Shown here: piece by piece, positions 22,268 through 29,582 of the stretch
Position numbering within the stretch: position 1 is the first letter of the stretch
Layout: every line of letters starts with the position of its first letter
Virus record (IMG/VR): IMGVR_UViG_3300025896_000127
Coordinates: 1 to 30,924 of that record
DNA length: 30,924 bases
Strand: one strand, 5' to 3'
Source: a virus
Made by a program: the position numbers and the translations under genes
Notes under the pieces: generated by a model
The model's input: only the letters and a program-made list of their open reading frames with translations
Databases searched by the model: none
Told to the model about the DNA's origin: nothing

Positions 22268-23752
22268 ATGCCCCTCAACGGTTCTGGCACCTATTCGGCT
22301 CCGGCGCTTCCCGGTTCGTGGAATCCCGCGTCGTCTGGCTCCATTGCATCCCCGACAGACTGGAACACGCTGCTCGCCGATATGTCTACGGCGCTCTCGA
22401 CGATGATTGCCAAGGACGGCCAGACGACCGTTACGGCCAACCTGCCAATGGCGGGCTTCCGGCATACCGGCGTCAGCAATGCCACGGCGCGCGACAGCTA
22501 TGCCTCGGCCGGACAGGTGCAGGACGGCAGCACAACCTATATCGCGGCGGGCGGTACAGCGGACGCAATCACGCTCACGCTGGCACCAGCCATCACGGCC
22601 TATGCCATCGGGCAGTCGTTCCGCTTCAAGGCATTGGGGGCGAACACCGTCACCAACCCGACGATTAACGTAAACGGCGTCGGCGCCGGCACGATCTTCT
22701 GGCCGGATGGATCGGCACTGGCGGCCGGCGATATTCCGGCCAATGCGCTCGTGACCGTTACCTGCTCTGCCACCACGCCAGTCTGGCACCTCCAGACGGT
22801 TTCCCGGCTTGGCTATGTGGCGGGCGTCCTTCCGTTCTTCCCGCCACAGGGCCGGTTGACGCTCAGCACTGGCGTCCCTGTTCCGATTGCCAATACGACG
22901 GGCGCGACCTCGATCTATTACACGCCTTACAACGGCAACCTGATTCCCATCTACAACGGCACCACCTTCATTCCGACTACCTTTGCTGAACTGACGAACA
23001 CGACGACGGACAACACCAAAAGCCCCGCTGCCGTGGCGGCAAACAGCAATTATGATTTGTTCGCCTGGAGTGACGCCGGCACGATCCGGCTTGGCCGTGG
23101 GCCGCTTTGGACTTCCGACACGGCGCGCGGGACGGGCGCGGGCACGACCGAATTGCAGATGCTCTCCGGCATCCTGACCAACAAGGTGGCAATCACCAAC
23201 GGACCCGCAGCAAATCGCGGCACCTACGTCGGCACCGTCCGATCGGATGGATCGAGCCAGCTCAACTGGCATGTCGGTGCGGTCGCCGCCAGCGGCACCG
23301 CGGCGCTGCTCAACGTCTGGAACGCCTACAACCGCGTGACCGTCCAAGGTCTTGTTGGCGACACGACGGACAGCTGGGCCTATTCGACAAACACCATCAG
23401 GCCCGCGAACAATTCCTCGACGATGCGTGCAAGCTTTTTGCAGGGCTTGCAGGAAGATGCATTCTCGGCCGAATACGCTGCGCAGTGGACCAACGACACC
23501 ACGAGCCGATATGGCATCGCCGGCATCGGCTACGACAGCACGACGGCTTTTTCCGGCCGCTATCCGAAGTGTACCAACTCCACCGTAACGGCAGTCAACG
23601 GTCACAAGGTCAGCGTCGGTTCGCATCGCGTGCAGGCCCTCGGCTTTCACTACATGCAGGCCCTCGAATATCCCGAAGGCACGACCCACACCTGGCACGG
23701 CGACAACGGCGGCGCGGCGCAAAGCGGTCTGACCTATCTCGGGAGTTTCTGA
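22268..23752 (+). CDS. Tail fibre / tailspike-type protein
   Basis: This is a 494-residue beta-rich protein with a Gly/Thr/Ala/Asn-rich composition and an AGGAA binding site ahead of the ATG. The N-terminal ~70 residues (MPLNGSGTYSAP ... WNTLLADMSTALSTMI) match the start of many podophage fibre proteins, likely the virion-binding part. The middle has repeated strands, and the end (SVGSHRVQALGFHYMQALEY ... TWHGDNGG) may form the receptor-binding tip. No lyase or hydrolase motif is visible, so fibre is preferred over a depolymerase spike. Confidence 0.8.
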   Translation: MPLNGSGTYSAPALPGSWNPASSGSIASPTDWNTLLADMSTALSTMIAKDGQTTVTANLPMAGFRHTGVSNATARDSYASAGQVQDGSTTYIAAGGTADAITLTLAPAITAYAIGQSFRFKALGANTVTNPTINVNGVGAGTIFWPDGSALAAGDIPANALVTVTCSATTPVWHLQTVSRLGYVAGVLPFFPPQGRLTLSTGVPVPIANTTGATSIYYTPYNGNLIPIYNGTTFIPTTFAELTNTTTDNTKSPAAVAANSNYDLFAWSDAGTIRLGRGPLWTSDTARGTGAGTTELQMLSGILTNKVAITNGPAANRGTYVGTVRSDGSSQLNWHVGAVAASGTAALLNVWNAYNRVTVQGLVGDTTDSWAYSTNTIRPANNSSTMRASFLQGLQEDAFSAEYAAQWTNDTTSRYGIAGIGYDSTTAFSGRYPKCTNSTVTAVNGHKVSVGSHRVQALGFHYMQALEYPEGTTHTWHGDNGGAAQSGLTYLGSF

Positions 23753-24135
23753 TGAGCGATCTGACGCAAGCCATAATCGCCCTGCGGCCGGGTGTGAATT
23801 TTTCAAACACGGACCGGACGCTTGCCGGTATCCGCTGGGACACGCCCGGCGTCGAGCCTCCGACGCAGGCCGAGGTAGACGCAGAAATCGCGCGCCAGGC
23901 GACGCCGCCGCTCGAAACCTCCAAGCTCCGCTTTGCGCTGGAACTGAAGGCGCGGGGCATGTGGCCGGCGGTCAAGGCCGCCATCGAGGCTGACGAGGAT
24001 GCCTCGATGTATTGGGATTTCACCGACATCGTGCGCTCCGACAATCAGATGCTTCTGGCGATGGCAAGCCAGTTGAACATCAGCGCGGCCGACGTTCGCA
24101 ACATCATCGTCGCTGCCATCGCGCGGCACGTCTGA
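23752..24135 (+). CDS. Tail-fibre-associated protein, XkdW/assembly-like (putative)
   Basis: This 127-residue protein overlaps the fibre stop (TGATG). The N-terminal half (LTQAIIALRPGVNFSNTDRTLAGIRWDTPG ... PPTQAEVDAEIAR) has the alternation seen in small proteins encoded right after fibre genes: a short beta domain then PTxAEVxAEI. The C-terminal half is helical (LRFALELKARGMWPAVKAAIEA). A chaperone or fibre-base role is plausible. Function is inferred from position and this weak similarity. Confidence 0.6.
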   Translation: MSDLTQAIIALRPGVNFSNTDRTLAGIRWDTPGVEPPTQAEVDAEIARQATPPLETSKLRFALELKARGMWPAVKAAIEADEDASMYWDFTDIVRSDNQMLLAMASQLNISAADVRNIIVAAIARHV

Positions 24136-24157
24136 ACAGGAAAGCAAGGAGAGAACA

Positions 24158-24628
24158 ATGGCCCTCAACCCAAACAGTATGCTGGTTGTTTACAATGCCA
24201 CTCCCGGCACGGTATCCGACGCCACCGACGCGCTCGCACAGGGCGACGATCAGGGAAAGCAGCTCGTTACGCCCTATGCCGCCCCAGCAAACCGCTGGAC
24301 CTATGCGGCTGCGGCTTCCGGCATCGTGAACACGACCACGGCGGTTACGATAAAGGCTGCCGCAGCGGCGGGCCTTCGGAACTACATCACGGACATTCAG
24401 ATCAACACGGCCACGCTGGGGGCGGCGACAGAGCTTGCCATTCGGGATGGCGCGGCGGGCACGGTGCTGTGGCGATGCCAGCTTCAGACGGTGGCGCTTC
24501 CGCTGCTTTCGGTCAACTTCCAAAGCCCGCTGAAGGGAACAGCGGCAACGCTGCTGGAAGTGGTGACGATTACCGCCACGGTGACGGGCGCCGTCTACTT
24601 CAATGCGCAGGGCTTCGTGGCGCCATGA
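24158..24628 (+). CDS. Beta-rich virion protein, unknown
   Basis: This is a 156-residue protein with a strong AAGGAG upstream. It is rich in Ala/Thr/Val with few charges, a composition shared with the decoration and fibre proteins here. A conserved-looking core reads RWTYAAAASGIVNTTTAVTIKAAAAAGLRNYITDIQI, then VLWRCQLQTVALPLL, ending in TGAVYFNAQGFVAP. Similar small beta proteins occur as tail or head virion proteins of many phages. It overlaps the next gene by 4 bases. Specific function unknown. Confidence 0.65.
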   Translation: MALNPNSMLVVYNATPGTVSDATDALAQGDDQGKQLVTPYAAPANRWTYAAAASGIVNTTTAVTIKAAAAAGLRNYITDIQINTATLGAATELAIRDGAAGTVLWRCQLQTVALPLLSVNFQSPLKGTAATLLEVVTITATVTGAVYFNAQGFVAP

Positions 24629-24825
24629 GCGACCTGGCCGAACTAGCCAAGGGCTTTGGGTCGGCGGCGCCCGCCATCGGCCTTCTGTTGTGGCTGTTCT
24701 GGCAGGAACGCGGCGAGCGTCGGGAGCTTCAGAAGGACAGCCTTTCGCTGTTCCGCGACAAGCTGAAGTCCGATTCCGACATGCTCGCGGTGCTGGAGAA
24801 GATTGCGGACAAGGTGGGCGCGTGA
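24625..24825 (+). CDS. Small one-TM protein with coiled coil (lysis region)
   Basis: This is a 66-residue protein. A single hydrophobic segment (APAIGLLLWLFW, about 15-26) is followed by a charged helical tail (QERGERRELQKDSLSLFRDKLKS). The topology resembles small XhlA-like or spanin-like lysis helpers. It overlaps both neighbours by a few bases and starts the lysis block. No lipobox or classical spanin signal is present, so the lysis role is positional inference. Confidence 0.6.
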   Translation: MSDLAELAKGFGSAAPAIGLLLWLFWQERGERRELQKDSLSLFRDKLKSDSDMLAVLEKIADKVGA

Positions 24826-25019
24826 TGATGGCCCGGAAAGCCGAACTGCCGGAGATGACGGCCCTCAAGGTCGAGGCGGAAGATATAGCGCGGCGCAAGA
24901 AGAGCGTGCTGCGCCGCCTGTCCCGCAGGCTCGATGAATTGCAGGCCGGTATTTCCGATGGGATCGACTCGATTGCCGACGACATGGCGGGCAAGTCCAA
25001 CGCGGGAAGGGGCGACTAA
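24825..25019 (+). CDS. Small charged helical protein (64 aa), unknown
   Basis: This 64-residue, highly charged, helical protein (EAEDIARRKKSVLRRLSRRLDELQAGI) starts at ATG 24825 within TGATGATG and ends TAA, which shares a base with the next ATG (TAATG). It lacks a membrane segment. It sits between two membrane proteins of the lysis block, so it may assemble with one of them. No family recognised. Confidence 0.55.
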   Translation: MMARKAELPEMTALKVEAEDIARRKKSVLRRLSRRLDELQAGISDGIDSIADDMAGKSNAGRGD

Positions 25020-25357
25020 TGATCCAGTGGCTTGCGCTCAACGCTTCCGAGGTGCTGGGCATCCTGTGCGCGGCGGGAGCCATTGCCGGCATGTCCCGAT
25101 GGAAGACGGCGCATCGGCCGGATCTGCTCCTGGCGTTCATTGTTTTCCTTTGGGCGACGGCAGCGCGTGAGGTGCTGGTTTACATCGTCGGTATTCAGTT
25201 CCTGACTGACGGTGCCGTTCTGGCATCTGCCATCGGCCGGCTCGGCCAGATCGTGGGCGCTGTGTTGTTCCTTCGCGGGATTATCAGCCCCGATTGCCCG
25301 GCTTGGGGCAAGTGGGCGCTGCTTCTGATGGTCGTTCTTTTTGCGATGGTGGTTTAG
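25019..25357 (+). CDS. Multi-TM membrane protein, candidate second holin/antiholin
   Basis: This 112-residue protein has three or four hydrophobic helices: about residues 10-25 (VLGILCAAGAIAG), 36-55 (LLLAFIVFLWATAAREVLVY), 66-90 and 97-112. Few charges separate them. It lies directly before the lysozyme with no gap, where holins or antiholins usually sit. A separate three-TM holin-like protein lies after the lysozyme, so this one may be an antiholin or an accessory pore protein. Confidence 0.6.
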   Translation: MIQWLALNASEVLGILCAAGAIAGMSRWKTAHRPDLLLAFIVFLWATAAREVLVYIVGIQFLTDGAVLASAIGRLGQIVGAVLFLRGIISPDCPAWGKWALLLMVVLFAMVV

Positions 25358-25795
25358 ATGGAAACCAGCCCGCAAGGCATCAAGCTGCTGCACGGTCGCG
25401 AGGGCTGCCGACTGAAGCCCTATCAGGACACCGTGGGCGTCTGGACTGACGGCTGGGGAAATACGCATGGCGTCATCCCCAACGGGCCGCCAATCACGCA
25501 GGAAAAGGCCGACGCGGATCTCGCGCGCCATCTGGAAGCGTTTGAGGCTGCCATAAACGACAGCGTGACGGTGGGGCTTGAACAGCACCAGTTCGATGCG
25601 CTGGTGTCCTTTGCCTACAACGTCGGCATCGGCGCGTTCAAATCCTCGACGCTGCTGAAGCGCATTAACGCCATGCGCTTTGAAGAGGCGGCCCTTCAGT
25701 TCGACCGCTGGCACATTCCCCCGGAAATCACGTCCCGGCGCAATGCCGAGCGAGAGCAGTTCAAAGGCACGGCTTTCGAGGCGCGCATCTCATAG
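25358..25795 (+). CDS. Endolysin, T4-type lysozyme (glycoside hydrolase 24)
   Basis: This 145-residue muramidase cleaves peptidoglycan between MurNAc and GlcNAc at the end of infection. The catalytic triad pattern E-x8-D-x5-T is exact: Glu15, Asp24, Thr30 in the segment from GREGC to WTDGWGNT. The family's ALVSFAYNVG occurs near residue 83, and the C-terminal RRNAEREQF is also typical. No signal peptide or SAR anchor is visible, so release should depend on a true holin. It starts at the base after the preceding stop. Confidence 0.95.
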   Translation: METSPQGIKLLHGREGCRLKPYQDTVGVWTDGWGNTHGVIPNGPPITQEKADADLARHLEAFEAAINDSVTVGLEQHQFDALVSFAYNVGIGAFKSSTLLKRINAMRFEEAALQFDRWHIPPEITSRRNAEREQFKGTAFEARIS

Positions 25796-25828
25796 CCAAA
25801 GCCCGGCCAATCTGAAGGAGATCACCCG

Positions 25829-26365
25829 ATGCCGTTTCTTCCCTTGCTGTTGGGCCTCGCGCCCACGGTCGCCAGTTGGATTATGGGAGACAAGACCGGC
25901 GCCGCCATTTCCAAGGTGACGGGGATTGCCCGCGAGATCCTCGGCACCGACGACGCCAACGCTATCGAGAAGGCCATCGCAGCCGATCCGAACGTCGCGC
26001 TCCAGTTCAAGATGGCCGTTATCCAGGCGGAAGCCGACGCGCGCCGGCAGGAATTTGAAACGATGCAGGCGCAGCTTGCAGACGTGCAGAGCGCCCGCGA
26101 TCAGACCGTGAAGCTGGCACAGGCCGGCAGCGCGATAGCCTGGGGGGCGCCGATTGTCTCCGTCCTTGCCATTATCGTGTTTGCAGGCTTCGTCTACCTG
26201 CTGTTCGCCAAGGTCGTGCCAGAAGGCATGAAGGAGGCCCTGCTGTTGCTGGGCGGTTCAGCCGCCACCGGCTACGGCATGGTGCTGAGCTACTGGCTGG
26301 GCAGTTCGGCCGGATCGGCACAAAAGAACGCCGCGCTGGCGTCCGCCATTGAGAAGGGCAAATAA
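25829..26365 (+). CDS. Holin, three-TM (GTA-holin-like)
   Basis: This 178-residue protein is preceded by a strong GAAGGAG. A short hydrophobic N-terminus (PFLPLLLGLAPTVASWIM) is followed by a charged coiled-coil region (FKMAVIQAEADARRQEFETMQAQ). Two further TM segments lie near 105-127 (APIVSVLAIIVFAGFVYLLF) and 137-158 (LLLLGGSAATGYGMVLSYWLG), ending GSSAGSAQKN. This matches the three-TM holin family described for alphaproteobacterial gene transfer agents and phages. It would permeabilise the inner membrane to release the lysozyme. Confidence 0.8.
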   Translation: MPFLPLLLGLAPTVASWIMGDKTGAAISKVTGIAREILGTDDANAIEKAIAADPNVALQFKMAVIQAEADARRQEFETMQAQLADVQSARDQTVKLAQAGSAIAWGAPIVSVLAIIVFAGFVYLLFAKVVPEGMKEALLLLGGSAATGYGMVLSYWLGSSAGSAQKNAALASAIEKGK

Positions 26366-27616
26366 ATGGCCCAGGCCCCGCTTCCCGACGAGAAGTGTCA
26401 GGAGGCGGTAGACGCCATCGTGGTGCATGGCAGCGTATCGGCAGCCGCCCGCGCGCTGAACGTCAACCGATCGACATTTGAGGCCCGCGTTATCGAGGCA
26501 AAGCGGCGGGGCTTTATCTCGACGCTACCGCCGCGCCTGATGATGAAAGGCCAGTCCATCCTTCGCAACAGCGCGGGGGAGGAAGTCGGGCGGTGGGACA
26601 AGACCAAGCTCGCCGGCCGCGACCCGGCCGATACGTTCCAGCTACCGGACCCAAAGAAGGTCACGAAGGTTTCAACCTTCCTTGACCAGCAGGGCAACGT
26701 CGCGGCCCAGTGGATCTCGGAGAAGCCCGACGACGCTGAACGCGAACGGCTGTGGCAGCTCTACGCCGAGAAGATCGCGGGCGATGTGAAGCGCGCCGCG
26801 CCGGTCAAGGCGCCCAAGGGCCGCTCACATGCCGACCTGCTCGCGGTGTATCCTGTAGGCGACCACCATACCGGCATGATGGCGTGGCCCGACGAGACGG
26901 GCGACGAGGCGTATGACTTGAAGATTGCCGAACAGGTGATGCGCGATGCGTCCGTCCGCCTGATCGACACATGCCCGCCGTGCGACCAGGCGCTGATCCC
27001 GTTCCTCGGGGATTTTCTTCATTACGATTCCTACGCCGCGGTCACGCCGGCTCACCGGAACCTGCTCGACGCTGACGGCCGGTTCCCCAAAATGGTCGAG
27101 ACCGGCGTGCGGATCGTGCGCCATATCATCGCCGCTGCGCTCGAGCGGCATGGGCGCGTCAATGTGATCTTCGAGGGCGGCAACCACGACCCTGCTACGG
27201 CGGCCTTCATGCGTATCCTGCTGTCGTGCCTGTACGAGAACGAGCCGCGCGTCACCGTCGATAAAACGCCCACGGGTGTGCACTATTTCGAGTGGAACCG
27301 CGTGCTGATCGGCACCCACCACGGCGACAAGATCAAGGGCGAGAAGCTGCCCAGCATCATGGCGCACGACAGGCCAGAGGCGTGGGGCCGCACGGCGCAC
27401 CGCGTCTGGTTCACCGGCCACGTCCACCACGAAAGCCTCAAATCGTTTCCCGGCTGCAAGGTCGAGACGATGGAAGTGCTGGCCCCGCTCGACGCCTACG
27501 CGGCCGGGGCCGGCTATCGCGGTCATCGATCGATGAAGGCCATCGTCTACCACTGCGAATACGGCGAGGTGGAGCGGCACACTGTGCAGCCGAGCATGTT
27601 CGAGAGGGCAGCATGA
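26366..27616 (+). CDS. HTH-metallophosphoesterase fusion protein
   Basis: This is a 416-residue two-part protein. Residues ~8-50 form a helix-turn-helix (CQEAVDAIVVHGSVSAAARALNVNRSTFEARVIEAKRRG). From ~160 a calcineurin-like metallophosphoesterase domain shows the metal motifs GDHH (165-168), GDFLHYD (215-221), GGNHD (271-275), GTHHGD (316-321) and GHVHH (351-355). All dimetal ligands appear intact, so it should be an active phosphatase, nuclease or phosphodiesterase. The HTH suggests DNA targeting. It follows the holin gene directly. Substrate unknown; a late role in host nucleic-acid processing or in DNA packaging is possible. Confidence 0.85.
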   Translation: MAQAPLPDEKCQEAVDAIVVHGSVSAAARALNVNRSTFEARVIEAKRRGFISTLPPRLMMKGQSILRNSAGEEVGRWDKTKLAGRDPADTFQLPDPKKVTKVSTFLDQQGNVAAQWISEKPDDAERERLWQLYAEKIAGDVKRAAPVKAPKGRSHADLLAVYPVGDHHTGMMAWPDETGDEAYDLKIAEQVMRDASVRLIDTCPPCDQALIPFLGDFLHYDSYAAVTPAHRNLLDADGRFPKMVETGVRIVRHIIAAALERHGRVNVIFEGGNHDPATAAFMRILLSCLYENEPRVTVDKTPTGVHYFEWNRVLIGTHHGDKIKGEKLPSIMAHDRPEAWGRTAHRVWFTGHVHHESLKSFPGCKVETMEVLAPLDAYAAGAGYRGHRSMKAIVYHCEYGEVERHTVQPSMFERAA

Positions 27617-27732
27617 GATTGGTGTGGGCCGCCAGTGTTCCGGCCGAGAAACTCCCCTTGCGGGTACTAAAGCCCGGCTCTGCGGTGTCTGACGGCCCAC
27701 GGGCAACCTATAGCATGGCGAGAGCAGCATGA
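27613..27732 (+). CDS. Micro-ORF (39 aa), unknown
   Basis: This 39-residue frame (MRLVWAASVP ... YSMARAA) overlaps the phosphoesterase stop and the following start, both as ATGA. Its 5' junction (GGGCAGCATGAGATTGGT) resembles the start of the next gene (GAGCAGCATGAAACTGGT), as if a start region had been duplicated. No domain is visible. It could be a decayed gene remnant kept for translational coupling. Confidence 0.4.
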   Translation: MRLVWAASVPAEKLPLRVLKPGSAVSDGPRATYSMARAA

Positions 27733-27965
27733 AACTGGTCCGCGTCATCTGGGTTGACGCCGTGTCCGACGAATCGGGCTGGAAGCATCTCGACACAGTG
27801 CGCGGACAGAAGCCCCCGGTAGTCAAGTCTGTCGGCTGGGTGGTCGCCCGGAACAAGGGCCACATCACGCTCGCGGCCTCGATCATCGGGGACCATTGCG
27901 ACGGGGACGTCACGATACCGATCGGCATGGTGCAGTCCATCACCGAACTGATGGTGAAGAAATGA
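27729..27965 (+). CDS. Small conserved-type phage protein (78 aa), unknown
   Basis: This 78-residue protein has the pattern MKLVRVIWVDAVSDESGWKHLD followed by VVKSVGWVVARNKGHITLAASI and a C-terminal VTIPIGMVQSITELM. This W-D-A...W...SVGW(V/L)...I.L layout is a recurrent small beta-rich phage/prophage protein of unknown function. Both ends overlap neighbours by ATGA. Confidence 0.65.
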   Translation: MKLVRVIWVDAVSDESGWKHLDTVRGQKPPVVKSVGWVVARNKGHITLAASIIGDHCDGDVTIPIGMVQSITELMVKK

Positions 27966-28213
27966 AAGCCCTTGCCCGCATCATGGAATCGCGAGGCAGG
28001 CCCACCTTGCTGGTGACGCCGCAGCCTTCCACCGACGAAGAGCGGGCACAGGTGGAAGCTATGGCCGCGATCCTGCCGCTCACCTTCACGCTGCCGTATG
28101 TCAACGTGGCGTCGGTCGCAGAGGACGCGCAAGCCATCGTCTGCCGGCAACTCCGGCTCATGTGGGATGCGCCGCACCCGTCCGACAGTGACGCCCCAAG
28201 GCCGCCGCGATGA
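27962..28213 (+). CDS. Small protein (83 aa), unknown
   Basis: This is an 83-residue protein with a predicted alpha/beta character (RGRPTLLVTPQPSTDEERAQVEAMAAIL) and a Pro/Asp-rich tail. The ATG at 27962 overlaps the preceding stop and its TGA overlaps the next ATG. No family recognised. Co-transcription with the late operon is likely. Confidence 0.55.
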   Translation: MKALARIMESRGRPTLLVTPQPSTDEERAQVEAMAAILPLTFTLPYVNVASVAEDAQAIVCRQLRLMWDAPHPSDSDAPRPPR

Positions 28214-28602
28214 TCCGCGTCGTGGCCTCATATCTGGCTGCGGCTCTGGCCTTTGTCGCCGTCGTCACCGTGTTTCTGCCACTGAAGGCGAGGGGGCAGG
28301 ACCACCACCACCCGCTGCACAAGGACTTCTACCGGCTATGGCTACAGCCTGGAACCAATGTCAGTTGCTGCAATGCGCGGGTCGAAAAGGATGGCATCGA
28401 GACGGGCGACTGTGAGCCGGTCAAGGCGGAGGTCAGGGGCGGGAACTGGTGGGCGTGGCTGCGCCAGGAGAGCCGCTGGATCGAGATAGACGACAGCCGC
28501 ATCCTGCGTGAAAAAAACCCGACGCAGGGCGGGGTGGATGCTCACCTGTGTTACAGCTACGGCCGGGTGCTGTGTTTTGTCCCGCCATTTGGTGGCGGCT
28601 AG
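28210..28602 (+). CDS. Exported Cys-rich protein, unknown
   Basis: This is a 130-residue protein with an N-terminal hydrophobic segment (VVASYLAAALAFVAVVTVFL, about 4-23) ending near AR-GQ, so a secretion signal is likely. The mature part has a His-rich start (DHHHPLHKDFYRLWLQPG), then SCCNARV ... GDCEPVKAEV and DAHLCYSYGRVLCFVPPFGGG. The five mature cysteines could form periplasmic disulfides. It is the last plus-strand gene before the integrase and so a candidate host-altering gene. Its TAG stop overlaps the integrase stop on the other strand (CTAG). Similar short exported proteins are common in rhizobial prophages, but I cannot assign a function. Confidence 0.7.
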   Translation: MIRVVASYLAAALAFVAVVTVFLPLKARGQDHHHPLHKDFYRLWLQPGTNVSCCNARVEKDGIETGDCEPVKAEVRGGNWWAWLRQESRWIEIDDSRILREKNPTQGGVDAHLCYSYGRVLCFVPPFGGG

Positions 28603-28608
28603 AGCCGC
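28595..28608. terminator. Small inverted repeat over the convergent stops
   Basis: GCGGC (28595-28599) and GCCGC (28604-28608) enclose TAGA, placing the two overlapping stop codons of the opposing genes in the loop. The stem is only 5 bp with no T-run, so it is a weak terminator candidate at best. Confidence 0.25.
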
Positions 28609-29582
28609 GCGGCGATCTGCTCCGCTGTCTCTCGATAGTACGCATTCACGAGTATTCGCACGTCCTTGTGGCCGCTGATCTTGGCGAGCGTCATCACGTC
28701 CACCTTGCGGGCCAGTCGTGTCAGGGCCTCGGCGCGGGAGTCATGGAAGTGCAGATCCTCTATCATAAGCCGGTCGCGCGCCTTGCGGAACAGCACATCA
28801 AGGACGGCCGACGACAGGGTGAAGCATCGTTTACTTTGGGCGACGGGGCGCAGGAGCCGGATGGCTTGGCGTGTCAAAGGCACATCGCGCGGTTTGCCTG
28901 TCAGGTGCTGGGTCTTGTGGCTCACTGAAGCAACGCGCCGGCCCAGGTCGAGGTTGGATTTGCCGAGGCTCAGTATCTCGCCGGCACGCATGCCTGAACG
29001 CAGGCCGACCATGAAGGCTAAGGCGACCTCCTGCTGTTTCGTCTGGGGTGCCTGTCCCGGCCTGTAATCGAGGCCACGGCATAGCTGGCGGACCTCCTGG
29101 GGCGACACGCGGCGGGTGCGGGCGGCGGGGCTCTTGGGCAGCCGTAGGCCCTTGAGCGGGTTGGCCTCCATCCATTTCCATTCCTCGCGGGCGATCCTGA
29201 AGGCGTGCCGCAGCCAGTTGATCTGCCGCAGGATGGTGGCATCCGACACGACCTTGAGCCGGGCGTCGCGCCACGCCGCCATGTCGGGCGTGTCGAGATC
29301 GGCGAGACGCTTGCCGGCCAAGGCGGGGAAATCCCGCAGCAGCGCGCGGGCCTGCCGGGCCTCGTGGTCGCCGCCCTTCTTTGCGGCCATGACTTCTTCG
29401 ACGTAACGCTCAACCAGTTCGCGCAGCGTGTGCCGGCTGGCCGGCGCGCTGGCGAGAGTGGTTTCCTCGGCCGCCGCCCATGCCTGGGCCTCGCGCATGG
29501 TGCGAAAGACGCGCGACCGCCGCTTGCGCCGCACATAGACCTGCGCGCGGTATCCGCCCTTGTGCCTGCTGATCGACGCCAT
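28599..29582 (-). CDS. int: Tyrosine-type site-specific integrase
   Basis: This 327-residue phage integrase carries out integration and excision at att sites. The N-terminal part (MASISRHKGGYRAQVYVRRKRRSRVFRT) is an arm-binding-type beta domain. A SAM-like core-binding domain spans ~50-150. The catalytic domain shows RSGMRAGEI (first Arg), the active-site Lys region, HFHDSRAEALTRLAR (H-x-x-R), ISGHKDVR (the third His) and AYYRE with the nucleophilic Tyr. The start at 29582 is chosen because GGGAGGG lies just upstream and the N-terminus then matches the family; an ATG at 29768 adds 62 unrelated residues from the regulatory region. Confidence 0.93.
   Translation of the reverse strand: MASISRHKGGYRAQVYVRRKRRSRVFRTMREAQAWAAAEETTLASAPASRHTLRELVERYVEEVMAAKKGGDHEARQARALLRDFPALAGKRLADLDTPDMAAWRDARLKVVSDATILRQINWLRHAFRIAREEWKWMEANPLKGLRLPKSPAARTRRVSPQEVRQLCRGLDYRPGQAPQTKQQEVALAFMVGLRSGMRAGEILSLGKSNLDLGRRVASVSHKTQHLTGKPRDVPLTRQAIRLLRPVAQSKRCFTLSSAVLDVLFRKARDRLMIEDLHFHDSRAEALTRLARKVDVMTLAKISGHKDVRILVNAYYRETAEQIAARL

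Noticed and set aside
21887-23806. 639-codon minus-strand frame opposite the ejection and fibre genes
   Set aside because: Crosses a clear gene boundary with ribosome site on the plus strand. The translated product is low-complexity Arg/Gly/Ala with no recognisable domain.
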